From a virus, in IMG/VR virus record IMGVR_UViG_3300034120_000331, positions 1 to 29,603 of that record: a stretch of 29,603 bases of DNA, one strand, 5' to 3'. The notes beneath the pieces are model-generated. The model was not told the DNA's origin, made no database searches, and worked only from the letters and a program-made list of their open reading frames with translations. Every line of letters begins with the position of its first letter. Position 1 is the stretch's first letter. Positions 20,202 to 26,910 of the stretch are shown here, piece after piece. The translations under genes and the position numbers were made by a program.

Positions 20202-20210
20202 TGTTACAGT
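20202..20210 (+). promoter_or_regulatory. Extended -10 element before the packaging operon
   Basis: TGT followed by TACAGT forms a weak extended -10. As at the HNH gene, exactly six bases separate it from the ATG (20217), so a leaderless transcript is predicted. No -35 at 16-18 bp was seen. Confidence 0.35.
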
Positions 20211-20216
20211 CCGCTT

Positions 20217-20420
20217 ATGTCGATACGTATGTCGGAGTTGGAGTGGGCAGAGTTTGCTGCCAAGTCTCTGGTATGCCGCTCTTGCTTCTGGGCCGCTCAG
20301 GTGACTAAGGTTGCTGAGAAGGTCTGGTGTGCCCATGCCACCCACCACGGCTGGATGTCTGACGTTCCCGCCTGTTCTGGCAAAGAGTTCCGGTATGAAC
20401 CTCGTAACAGAATCCTTTAA
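20217..20420 (+). CDS. Small Cys-rich, putative zinc-binding protein
   Basis: ATG at 20217 gives 67 residues; a second in-frame ATG at 20229 would remove four. The Cys pattern is CRSC, then single Cys residues in VWCAHATHHGW and PACSGKEF. This pattern (CxxC, C, C-G-K-x-F) occurs in many small phage proteins thought to bind one zinc ion. It overlaps terS by 26 nt. Neither start has a ribosome site, which agrees with leaderless translation. Its role is unknown; DNA binding is possible. Confidence 0.65.
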   Translation: MSIRMSELEWAEFAAKSLVCRSCFWAAQVTKVAEKVWCAHATHHGWMSDVPACSGKEFRYEPRNRIL

Positions 20421-20883
20421 GTCCATTCCTTTTGCGCCTCGTGAACTGAAGGCATCGCCGGAGGTTCTGCAAAAGATTTACGACGCCGCCAAACTCGGGC
20501 TAAAGGGTGACGCCTTGGCCTTTGCGGCTGGGTTGCTGCCCGTTGAGTACCGTAGACTCTGCCAGTTAGATAACGCGGCTGCGGTCGCTGAGGGGAAAGG
20601 TCGTGCGGACTCTGAGGTTGAGGCAGCGTCGGCCTTGCGAGAAGGCGCGATTAATGGGGACACCAAAGCCGCGCTTGCCCTGCTCCAAAACCTTCATGGT
20701 TGGGTGGCTAAACAGCAAGTCCAAGTCGATATCAAATCCCAGATTAGTATTGTCGCCGCGCTGCAAGAGGCAGAATCTCGCGTCTTGGCGGGCCGCGTAT
20801 TTGACGCTACACCGGATCAATTAGCGCATGAGGCTACTGAGCCGCTAACCCTGAAGGACGAACGTGCAACAGCCGATTTATAG
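20395..20883 (+). CDS. terS: Terminase small subunit
   Basis: ATG at 20395 gives 162 residues, equal to the length of P22 gp3. Upstream in-frame codons lie inside the previous gene. The N-terminal part has helices SPEVLQKIYDAAKLGLKGDA and AAGLLPVEYRRLCQLDNAAA, of the HTH type that recognises DNA. The middle (EVEAASALREGAINGDTKAA) is an oligomerisation-like helix pair, and AKQQVQVDIKSQISIVAALQ is the segment often seen before the TerL-binding end. It recognises the pac site and delivers DNA to TerL. It overlaps terL by 20 nt. Confidence 0.8.
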   Translation: MNLVTESFKSIPFAPRELKASPEVLQKIYDAAKLGLKGDALAFAAGLLPVEYRRLCQLDNAAAVAEGKGRADSEVEAASALREGAINGDTKAALALLQNLHGWVAKQQVQVDIKSQISIVAALQEAESRVLAGRVFDATPDQLAHEATEPLTLKDERATADL

Positions 20884-22393
20884 CCCCGAAGAAGAAGAGT
20901 TGCTGATGAGCAAACTCTGGTCGCCCGTTATTAAGGACGACCCAGAGGCTTTCGTGCTACTCGCTTTCCCTTGGGGCCAGAAAGGCACGCCTTTAGAACA
21001 CTTCAAGGGTCCGCGTAAGTGGCAGCGGGAAATCCTGCGCGATATCGCCGCCCACACTGCGAAAAATAAGACCGCAACCTCTTACGAAGTCCTGCGTATG
21101 GCTACGGCTTCCGGTCGCGGTATCGGCAAGTCTGCGCTGGTGTCGTGGCTCATCCTCTGGATGTTGAGTACTCGCATAGGCTCGACGACCATTGTGTCGG
21201 CTAACTCGGAAGCGCAGTTACGCTCGATCACATGGGCAGAAATTACTAAGTGGGCAGCGCTCCTCATCAACTCGCATTGGTTTGAGATTAGCGCCACCCG
21301 CGTGATGCCCGCTAAGTGGCTCGCCGAACTCGTTGAACGTGACCTTAAAAAAGGTACTCGTTACTGGTCCGTCGAAGGTCGCTTGTGGTCGGAAGAGAAC
21401 CCCGACTCGTATGCCGGTGTCCACAACTTTGACGGCGTTATGGTCATCTTTGACGAAGCCTCCGGTATCCCTGACCCCATTTGGTCGGTAACGGCAGGCT
21501 TCTTTACGGAGAACACCCCGCACCGTTTCTGGATGTCGTTTAGCAACCCCCGTCGTAACGAGGGCTACTTCTTCGAGGCGTTCCACTCTAAGCGTGCGTT
21601 CTGGAACACCCGCAACATTGACGCTCGCACCGTTGAAGAAACCGATAAGTCGGTGTATCAGCAGATCATCGACGAATACGGCATCGACTCACCGCAAGCC
21701 AAGGTGGAAGTCTATGGAGAGTTTCCGTCAGAAGGTGACGACCAATTTATACCGCCTAGCGTTGTGGATCAGGCCATGGCTCGTGCCAGGCATAAGGATG
21801 AAACAGCGCCTATTGTTATTGGAGTCGATCCGGCTCGCAGCGGAGCGGACTCGACCGTTATCGCCGTCCGCAAAGGTCGAGACATCATCGCCATCAAGCG
21901 CTTTAAAGGCGAAGACACGATGGAGATTGTTGGCCGAGTTATCGACGCGATTGAAGAATACCAGCCCACACTCGTCGTCCTCGACGAAGGCGGATTAGGC
22001 TACGGCATCCTTGATCGCTTGAAAGAGCAGCGCTATAAGGTAGTGCGTGGCGTTAACTTCGGATGGAAGTCCAAGACCCCGGCTATGTGGCAAAACAAAC
22101 GTGCAGAGTTGTGGGGCGAAATGAAGTCGTGGCTGAAAGACGCTGCGCTGCCCAATGATAGGCAGTTAAAGGCTGACCTAACAGGACCAAAACAGAAAAT
22201 TAATTCCTCTGGCTCTATCCTGCTGGAGTCGAAGAAAGACATGAAGGCGCGTGGCCTTGCATCGCCTGACGCTGCTGACGCCATCGCTGTCACGTTTGCC
22301 TATCCAGTCGCGCACCGCGAATACCGCGAGCGACCCCGCACGATTACCACGAGCCGTGAGAGCGGCATGATCAACACTTGGATGGGTGCTTAA
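20864..22393 (+). CDS. terL: Terminase large subunit (ATPase-nuclease)
   Basis: GTG start at 20864 with AAGGA 5 nt upstream; 509 residues, close to P22 gp2 (499). The packaging ATPase has Walker A SGRGIGKSA (83-91), Walker B VMVIFDE (192-198) and the coupling motif SFSNPR (225-230). The nuclease domain has GVDPARSGAD with Asp322, VVLDEGG with Asp374, and SPDAADA with Asp469 and Asp472, the metal-binding acid residues of RNase-H-like terminase nucleases. The protein docks on the portal, pumps DNA into the prohead and makes the headful cut. Confidence 0.95.
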   Translation: MQQPIYSPEEEELLMSKLWSPVIKDDPEAFVLLAFPWGQKGTPLEHFKGPRKWQREILRDIAAHTAKNKTATSYEVLRMATASGRGIGKSALVSWLILWMLSTRIGSTTIVSANSEAQLRSITWAEITKWAALLINSHWFEISATRVMPAKWLAELVERDLKKGTRYWSVEGRLWSEENPDSYAGVHNFDGVMVIFDEASGIPDPIWSVTAGFFTENTPHRFWMSFSNPRRNEGYFFEAFHSKRAFWNTRNIDARTVEETDKSVYQQIIDEYGIDSPQAKVEVYGEFPSEGDDQFIPPSVVDQAMARARHKDETAPIVIGVDPARSGADSTVIAVRKGRDIIAIKRFKGEDTMEIVGRVIDAIEEYQPTLVVLDEGGLGYGILDRLKEQRYKVVRGVNFGWKSKTPAMWQNKRAELWGEMKSWLKDAALPNDRQLKADLTGPKQKINSSGSILLESKKDMKARGLASPDAADAIAVTFAYPVAHREYRERPRTITTSRESGMINTWMGA

Positions 22394-22653
22394 TGGCTAA
22401 GAAGTCTGTCAGCCTCTCAGTTGGTAGAGGAGAAAAGCAGCCCGTGTCAAGAGGGGCTGGATTGACCGCCAAAGGACGTGCTCGGTACAATCGAGCGACG
22501 GGGTCTAATTTGAAGGCTCCGGCGCCCAGTCCGAAGACAAAAGCGGACGCAGGACGTAAAAAGTCGTTTTGCGCCCGCATGAAAGGGGTCGTTCGCAACG
22601 CCAAGGGGCCAGCCGAACGCGCTAAAGCATCCTTAAAACGATGGAAATGCTGA
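22393..22653 (+). CDS. DUF6321-like basic protein
   Basis: ATG shares a base with the terL stop (TAATG); 86 residues. GAGLTAKGRARYNRATGSNL and KKSFCARMKGVVRNAKGPAE match the recalled signature of DUF6321 proteins, which occur next to terminase and portal genes in many phages. It ends in ASLKRWKC in place of the usual ALRKWNC. Very basic; DNA-binding or packaging-associated, function unknown. Confidence 0.8.
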   Translation: MAKKSVSLSVGRGEKQPVSRGAGLTAKGRARYNRATGSNLKAPAPSPKTKADAGRKKSFCARMKGVVRNAKGPAERAKASLKRWKC

Positions 22654-22654
22654 A

Positions 22655-22828
22655 ATGGCTGCAAAAAAGGGACTATATGCGAACATTCATGCTAAACGCG
22701 CTCGAATCGCTGCGGGATCGGGCGAAAAGATGCGTAAACCGGGTTCTAAGGGCGCTCCAACGGCTGCCAATTTCAGAAAGTCAGCCCTTACCGCCCGAAA
22801 ACCCCGTAAAACCTCCAAAAAAGGCTAA
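22655..22828 (+). CDS. 57-residue basic protein (MAAKKGLYANIHAKR type)
   Basis: ATG 1 nt after the previous stop. The sequence begins MAAKKGLYANIHAKRARIAA and continues GSGEKMRKPGSKGAPTAANF, a pattern shared by many phage and metagenomic sequences beside the portal gene. It is disordered and highly basic. A different frame across this region is longer but lacks such similarity. Probably DNA- or virion-associated. Confidence 0.75.
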   Translation: MAAKKGLYANIHAKRARIAAGSGEKMRKPGSKGAPTAANFRKSALTARKPRKTSKKG

Positions 22829-22833
22829 GAAAC

Positions 22834-23022
22834 ATGTACGGAAAGAAAAACCCCGGTCCAATCGGCGTGTCTCCCGGCGCAACAGTCGGTGACATGATCC
22901 AAAACAGCCGGATGCAGAAGCCCCGGATGCCTGCTCCGCGTATGCCGAAGCGCGTTAACGAGGACATGATCCGCACTGCGGTTGATTTTCGACCGACTCC
23001 GATGAAACGGGGTATGCGTTAA
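22834..23022 (+). CDS. 62-residue Met/Pro/Arg-rich protein
   Basis: ATG 5 nt after the previous stop. The sequence has a short [20 protein letters not shown] head, then repeats of the form RMxxPRMPxPRMPKR and a basic end ([11 protein letters not shown]). Low-complexity and basic. It ends in TAATG with the next gene. No family is recognised beyond its place in this small-protein cluster. Confidence 0.6.
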   Translation: MYGKKNPGPIGVSPGATVGDMIQNSRMQKPRMPAPRMPKRVNEDMIRTAVDFRPTPMKRGMR

Positions 23023-23159
23023 TGCCTCTTGTAAAGTCCGCCTCTAAGGGGGCTTTTCGTAAGAACATTCGCGCTGAAGTGAAGGCAGGCAAGCCTGTTA
23101 AGCAGGCTGTTGCCATCGCGTATTCGGTTAAGCGTAAAGCCGGTAAGAAGGGCAAGTAA
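23022..23159 (+). CDS. 45-residue basic protein ([17 protein letters not shown] type)
   Basis: ATG shares a base with the previous stop, and its own stop shares a base with the portal start. [20 protein letters not shown] and [20 protein letters not shown] match a short family that is very common in phage genomes next to terminase or portal genes. The central [12 protein letters not shown] helix is its conserved part. Function unknown. Confidence 0.75.
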   Translation: MPLVKSASKGAFRKNIRAEVKAGKPVKQAVAIAYSVKRKAGKKGK

Positions 23160-25342
23160 TGGCTAAAGACCCGACAGGGATGAAGGGCGCGGCTCAGGTG
23201 GCTAATACGCCCGAGAGCCGCCGTGCGCGTAGTACGGGCGATATCCTTGCCCAAGCGCGTACCCGGATGCAGTTGTCCCTGACGGCTTATAGCGAGTCTC
23301 GGGACAGCGAATTGGACGACCTGCGCTTTATGGCGGGTTCTCCAGATAACCGCTGGCAGTGGCCGCAGGAAGTCTTAGCCACCCGTGGCGCAGTGCAAGG
23401 ACAGACGATCAACGCTCGTCCCTGCCTAACCATCAACAAACTGCCCCAGCACGTTCGGCAGGTCACTAACGACCAGCGCCAGAACCGACCTGCGGGCAAA
23501 GTCATCCCGGTCGATGACAAGGCGGACATTGAAGTTGCCGAGGTGTTTGACGGTATCGTCCGGCACATCGAGTACATTTCGGATGCCGACGTTGCCTACG
23601 ACACGGCTTGCGAAAACCAAGTCACGTATGGCGAAGGCTATATCCGCATCCTGACTGAGTATTGCGACCCCGATTCGTTCGACCAAGACATCCGTATTGC
23701 TCGCGTTCGTAACTCGTTCTCGGTATATATGGACCCGCACATCCAAGACCCGTGCGGAGCCGATGCAGAATGGTGTTTCATAACCGAGGACATGCCCCGT
23801 GAGGAGTTTGAGCGTCATTTTCCTGACGCCGAACCCATCTCGTCGATCCAGAGCCGTGGTATTGGTGACGAGAATCTGGCGCAGTGGATTACCGACGATT
23901 CAGTACGGATTGCGGAATACTTCTACGCTTACTATGAAAAAGCGAAGTTAAACCTGTATCCGGGCGGTATGACCGCCTACGCTGACTCGCCCGAAGCCGC
24001 GCAGATGGAGGCTATGGGCCTTGCCCCTGTTCGCACCCGTGACGTAGACATCCGCAAGATTAAGTGGATGAAGACGAACGGCTACGAAGTGCTGGAAGAG
24101 CAGGAGTGGCCGGGTAAGTCGATCCCGGTTGTCCGCGTGGTCGGCAACGAATATGAGGTTGAGGGCCGTATCTACATCAGCGGCCTCGTGCGTAACGCTA
24201 AAGACGCGCAGCGCATGTACAACTACTGGGTATCCCAAGAGGCAGAAATGCTCGCCTTGGCCCCCAAGGCGCCGTTTATCGGCTACGGTGGTCAATTTGA
24301 GGGATACGAGCATCAGTGGAAGACCGCCAATACCCAGAACTGGCCGTATTTGGAGGTCAATCCTGACGTTACGGACGGCGCTGGCAACATGCTGCCGCTG
24401 CCCCAACGTGCCGCCCCACCCCTTGCACAAACGGGGCTTATTCAGGCTAAGATGGGCGCGTCGGACGACATTAAGTCTACGACGGGCTACTATGACTCTA
24501 GCCTTGGCGCCACGTCTAACGAGCGTTCGGGTCGGGCCATATTGGCGCGTGAACGTCAGGGCGATACGGGGTCATATCATTACGTCGATAACCTTGCCCG
24601 CGCTATCCGCTACGTTACGCGTCAACTCGTTGACTTGATTCCGAAGATTTACGATACCCAGCGTATCGCTCGCATCATCGGCATCGACGGGGAAACCTCG
24701 ACGGTGCGTATCGACCCGATGCAGCAAGAGCCTGTCCGCAAGTTGATGGATCAGGCTGGTGTGGTCATCGAGAAAATCTACAACCCGTCCGTTGGTAAGT
24801 ACGACGTAGCCGTCACGACCGGCCCGTCTTACATGACCAAGCGCCAAGAGGCGATGGACGCGATGTCGCAAATCCTGCAAGCCAACCCGAACCTCTGGGG
24901 CGTGGCAGGCGACCTGTTCGTCAAAAACATGGATTGGCCGGGAGCGCAAGAAATTGCCAAGCGCCTTGCCAAGACGATTGACCCCAAGTTGCTCTCCGAT
25001 CCTGACGAAGACCCAGCGTTGCAGGCTGCTAACCAGCAGATTGAAGCGATGGGCGCTGAGATGGATCAGATGTTCCAGATGCTCCAGAACGTCTCGCGCT
25101 CGATGGAAGCGACGGAACTGCGGATCAAGGAGCAGGAAGCGCAGATTAAGGCGTATGACGCCGAAACCAAGCGTATCAGCGCGGTTCAGGCGGGTATGTC
25201 CGAAGAGCAGATTCAGGACATCGTAATGGGCACGATTAGCGGGATGCTGTCCGCTAACGACCTTGTAGCCCCGGCTCCTAGAGAGGCTGAAATGCCGATG
25301 GAAATGCCACCGCAAATGCCGATGGAGTTACCGCCGCAATGA
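23159..25342 (+). CDS. Portal protein, P22-type
   Basis: ATG in a TAATG overlap; 727 residues, against 725 in P22. The portal is a dodecamer at one capsid vertex through which DNA enters and leaves. Family segments include LTAYSESRDSELDDLRFMAG (residues about 40-60), GQTINARPCLTINKLPQHVR, QVTYGEGYIRILTEYC and SDDIKSTTGYYDSSLGATSN. Residues about 620-690 form a long helical segment (AANQQIEAMGAEMDQMFQML, then RIKEQEAQIKAYDAETKRIS) that probably builds the C-terminal barrel seen in P22. The end is a Met/Pro repeat (EMPMEMPPQMPMELPPQ). It is the strongest support for the P22-like assignment. Confidence 0.93.
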   Translation: MAKDPTGMKGAAQVANTPESRRARSTGDILAQARTRMQLSLTAYSESRDSELDDLRFMAGSPDNRWQWPQEVLATRGAVQGQTINARPCLTINKLPQHVRQVTNDQRQNRPAGKVIPVDDKADIEVAEVFDGIVRHIEYISDADVAYDTACENQVTYGEGYIRILTEYCDPDSFDQDIRIARVRNSFSVYMDPHIQDPCGADAEWCFITEDMPREEFERHFPDAEPISSIQSRGIGDENLAQWITDDSVRIAEYFYAYYEKAKLNLYPGGMTAYADSPEAAQMEAMGLAPVRTRDVDIRKIKWMKTNGYEVLEEQEWPGKSIPVVRVVGNEYEVEGRIYISGLVRNAKDAQRMYNYWVSQEAEMLALAPKAPFIGYGGQFEGYEHQWKTANTQNWPYLEVNPDVTDGAGNMLPLPQRAAPPLAQTGLIQAKMGASDDIKSTTGYYDSSLGATSNERSGRAILARERQGDTGSYHYVDNLARAIRYVTRQLVDLIPKIYDTQRIARIIGIDGETSTVRIDPMQQEPVRKLMDQAGVVIEKIYNPSVGKYDVAVTTGPSYMTKRQEAMDAMSQILQANPNLWGVAGDLFVKNMDWPGAQEIAKRLAKTIDPKLLSDPDEDPALQAANQQIEAMGAEMDQMFQMLQNVSRSMEATELRIKEQEAQIKAYDAETKRISAVQAGMSEEQIQDIVMGTISGMLSANDLVAPAPREAEMPMEMPPQMPMELPPQ

Positions 25343-25701
25343 CCTGCGAAGTCTTTATCGGACGGCTGTTTTTAGCGCGGGATGTGACCCATTCCACGCA
25401 CCTGAATACCCGTAACTACGCTAAACACAAGGCACTACAGAAGTTCTACGAGGGCATTATTCCCCTCGCAGACGACTTTGCCGAGGCGTATCAGGGTCGG
25501 CACGGACTGATTGGCCCGATTGCCCTAGCATCTGCCCAGAAGTCGAACAACGTGCTTGACTTTTTGGAAAAGGAACTTAAGGAACTTGAGGAAATGCGGT
25601 ATAAAGTCGTCAGTAAAGACGACACAACGCTGCAAAACCTGTTAGATGCCATATTTGGCTTATATCTGTCTACGATTTATAAACTGAAATTCTTGGCTTG
25701 A
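25339..25701 (+). CDS. DUF5856-like helical protein, ferritin/Dps-like pattern
   Basis: ATG in an ATGA overlap with the portal gene; 120 residues. VTHSTHLNTRNYAKHKALQK and FYEGIIPLADDFAEAYQGRH match the recalled DUF5856 pattern of T4-like and cyanophage proteins, with His and Glu residues at positions that in ferritin-like bundles bind iron. Further helices are FLEKELKELEEMRYKVVSKD and LQNLLDAIFGLYLSTIYKLK. A Dps-like role is inference; no iron-binding has been shown. It is translationally coupled to the portal gene. Confidence 0.65.
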   Translation: MTCEVFIGRLFLARDVTHSTHLNTRNYAKHKALQKFYEGIIPLADDFAEAYQGRHGLIGPIALASAQKSNNVLDFLEKELKELEEMRYKVVSKDDTTLQNLLDAIFGLYLSTIYKLKFLA

Positions 25702-25711
25702 GGTATAGACG

Positions 25712-26014
25712 ATGCAATTACTTATTCCGCTAGATGACAGTCTGTTCCCGGCCAAGACTGTTGCTTATTCGGGCACTGCCGGGTCTACGGGAACTTGGGA
25801 CGCTGGCGTTCAGGCTTTATTGGTTTGGACAACAAGCGACGCCTATGTGACCATCGGCAACGGGGTGACTGCAACGACCAGCAGCACGCCAATTCCCGCT
25901 AACGTGCCGATTCCGTTTTCTGTGCCCCAAGGGACAGGCGGTCCTTGGCGTGTATCAGCGATTCAGGTTTCTTCTAGCGGCACTTTGTACGCTAAGCCGA
26001 TTAGCGGAAACTAA
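25712..26014 (+). CDS. Small beta-sandwich-like virion protein
   Basis: ATG at 25712; 100 residues. The pattern VAYSGTAGSTGTWDAGVQAL, then LVWTTSDAYVTIGNGVTATT and WRVSAIQVSSSGTLYAKPIS is a repeated-strand arrangement seen in small phage proteins near capsid and tail genes. It may decorate the capsid or form part of a fibre base. It overlaps the next gene by one base (TAATG). Confidence 0.65.
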   Translation: MQLLIPLDDSLFPAKTVAYSGTAGSTGTWDAGVQALLVWTTSDAYVTIGNGVTATTSSTPIPANVPIPFSVPQGTGGPWRVSAIQVSSSGTLYAKPISGN

Positions 26015-26187
26015 TGGGCTCTTTTTACGGCGTTGCTGTGCAGAATGGAGTAGCCGTAGGGCTAGGCTCACTTATTGCTTTGGGGAAACAAGCAACTGCC
26101 CCGACGCCGCCCAGTGGTAACTTCTTGTTGCTTGAAGACGACTCATTTGTGCTGCTCGAAGACGACAGCAAGATTGAATTGGAGTAA
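26014..26187 (+). CDS. 57-residue protein with LLLEDDS repeats
   Basis: ATG shares a base with the previous stop. The protein starts MGSFYGVAVQNGVAVGLGSL and ends in two repeats, NFLLLEDDSFVLLEDDSKIE. Such LLLEDGS-like repeats occur in many phage fibre-linked proteins and form beta turns. It is 3 nt before the next gene. Probably part of the second fibre module. Confidence 0.6.
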   Translation: MGSFYGVAVQNGVAVGLGSLIALGKQATAPTPPSGNFLLLEDDSFVLLEDDSKIELE

Positions 26188-26190
26188 ATC

Positions 26191-26907
26191 ATGGCCGACA
26201 CAAAGATTAGTGCATTAGCATCTGGCGCCCCGGCGCAAGCAGGAGACGAATACGTCATTGCTCGCTCCGGCGCTAACTACAAACTGACCGGCACTAACTT
26301 GCTCGGTCTTGTCACCGGCACGGCAAATACCTTTACCGCTGCCCAGACGTTCCGCGCTGCAAGTGCGGTGCGCTCTGAGGCTGCTGCTACGCAGGACGCG
26401 GTGGTACTGGCTGGTCGCGCAGGCGGTACGAGTTCGTATGCCGTCACGCTGACCCCGACGACGCTCTCTGCTAGCCGCACGATGACGCTGCCGGATGCCA
26501 ACACGACGGTGCCGGTATTTAGCCAAGTCATTACGTTCAGCGGTCCGTCTGCTGCGCGTACCGTGACGCTGCCGGATGAGAACTTCAGCGTTGGTTTCCG
26601 CAACGTACCGCAGTCGGGATCGGCTAAAACGACTTCTTATTCGCTCGCTACCGGCGATGTGGGTAAGTTTATCGAGGTGGGCGCTTCTGGCTCCATCACG
26701 ATTCCCGATGCCACGTTTGCGGCTGGCGATGTGGTGTCTATCTTCAACAACACCTCGGGCGCTATCACGATTACTTGCACGATTACGACGGCGTACATCG
26801 CGGGTACGGATGCAGACAAGGCGACCGTGTCATTGGCTACAAGAGGCGTGGCGACAATACTGTTCTTATCAGGTACGGTTTGCGTTATTAACGGCAACGT
26901 GAGTTAA
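26191..26907 (+). CDS. Fibre protein with shared C-terminal domain
   Basis: ATG at 26191; 238 residues. The N-terminus (KISALASGAPAQAGDEYVIA) is common in phage fibre proteins. The middle repeats a strand motif SASRTMTLPDANTTVP and SAARTVTLPDENFSVG. The C-terminal 95 residues begin KTTSYSLATGDVGKFIEVGA and contain TIPDATFAAGDVVSIFNNTS, matching in order the end of the fibre at 1699-2499 (KTANYQLVLADRGKSI; TIPANSAVAFPVGTVI). The common domain suggests the two proteins are docked or capped in the same way. Confidence 0.65.
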   Translation: MADTKISALASGAPAQAGDEYVIARSGANYKLTGTNLLGLVTGTANTFTAAQTFRAASAVRSEAAATQDAVVLAGRAGGTSSYAVTLTPTTLSASRTMTLPDANTTVPVFSQVITFSGPSAARTVTLPDENFSVGFRNVPQSGSAKTTSYSLATGDVGKFIEVGASGSITIPDATFAAGDVVSIFNNTSGAITITCTITTAYIAGTDADKATVSLATRGVATILFLSGTVCVINGNVS

Positions 26908-26910
26908 GTC

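Noticed and set aside
19917-20426. Minus-strand frame of 169 codons across the hairpin-rich gap
   Set aside because: Its only ATG lies inside the antisense of terS and the zinc-ribbon-like gene, and no ribosome site or ATG is present in the part that looks protein-like. Kept only as a finding about the gap.
22641-22892. 83-codon plus-strand frame after the DUF6321-like gene
   Set aside because: It lies in another frame over the 57-residue MAAKKGLYANIHAKR-type gene, which matches a known small-protein pattern and has proper coupling.
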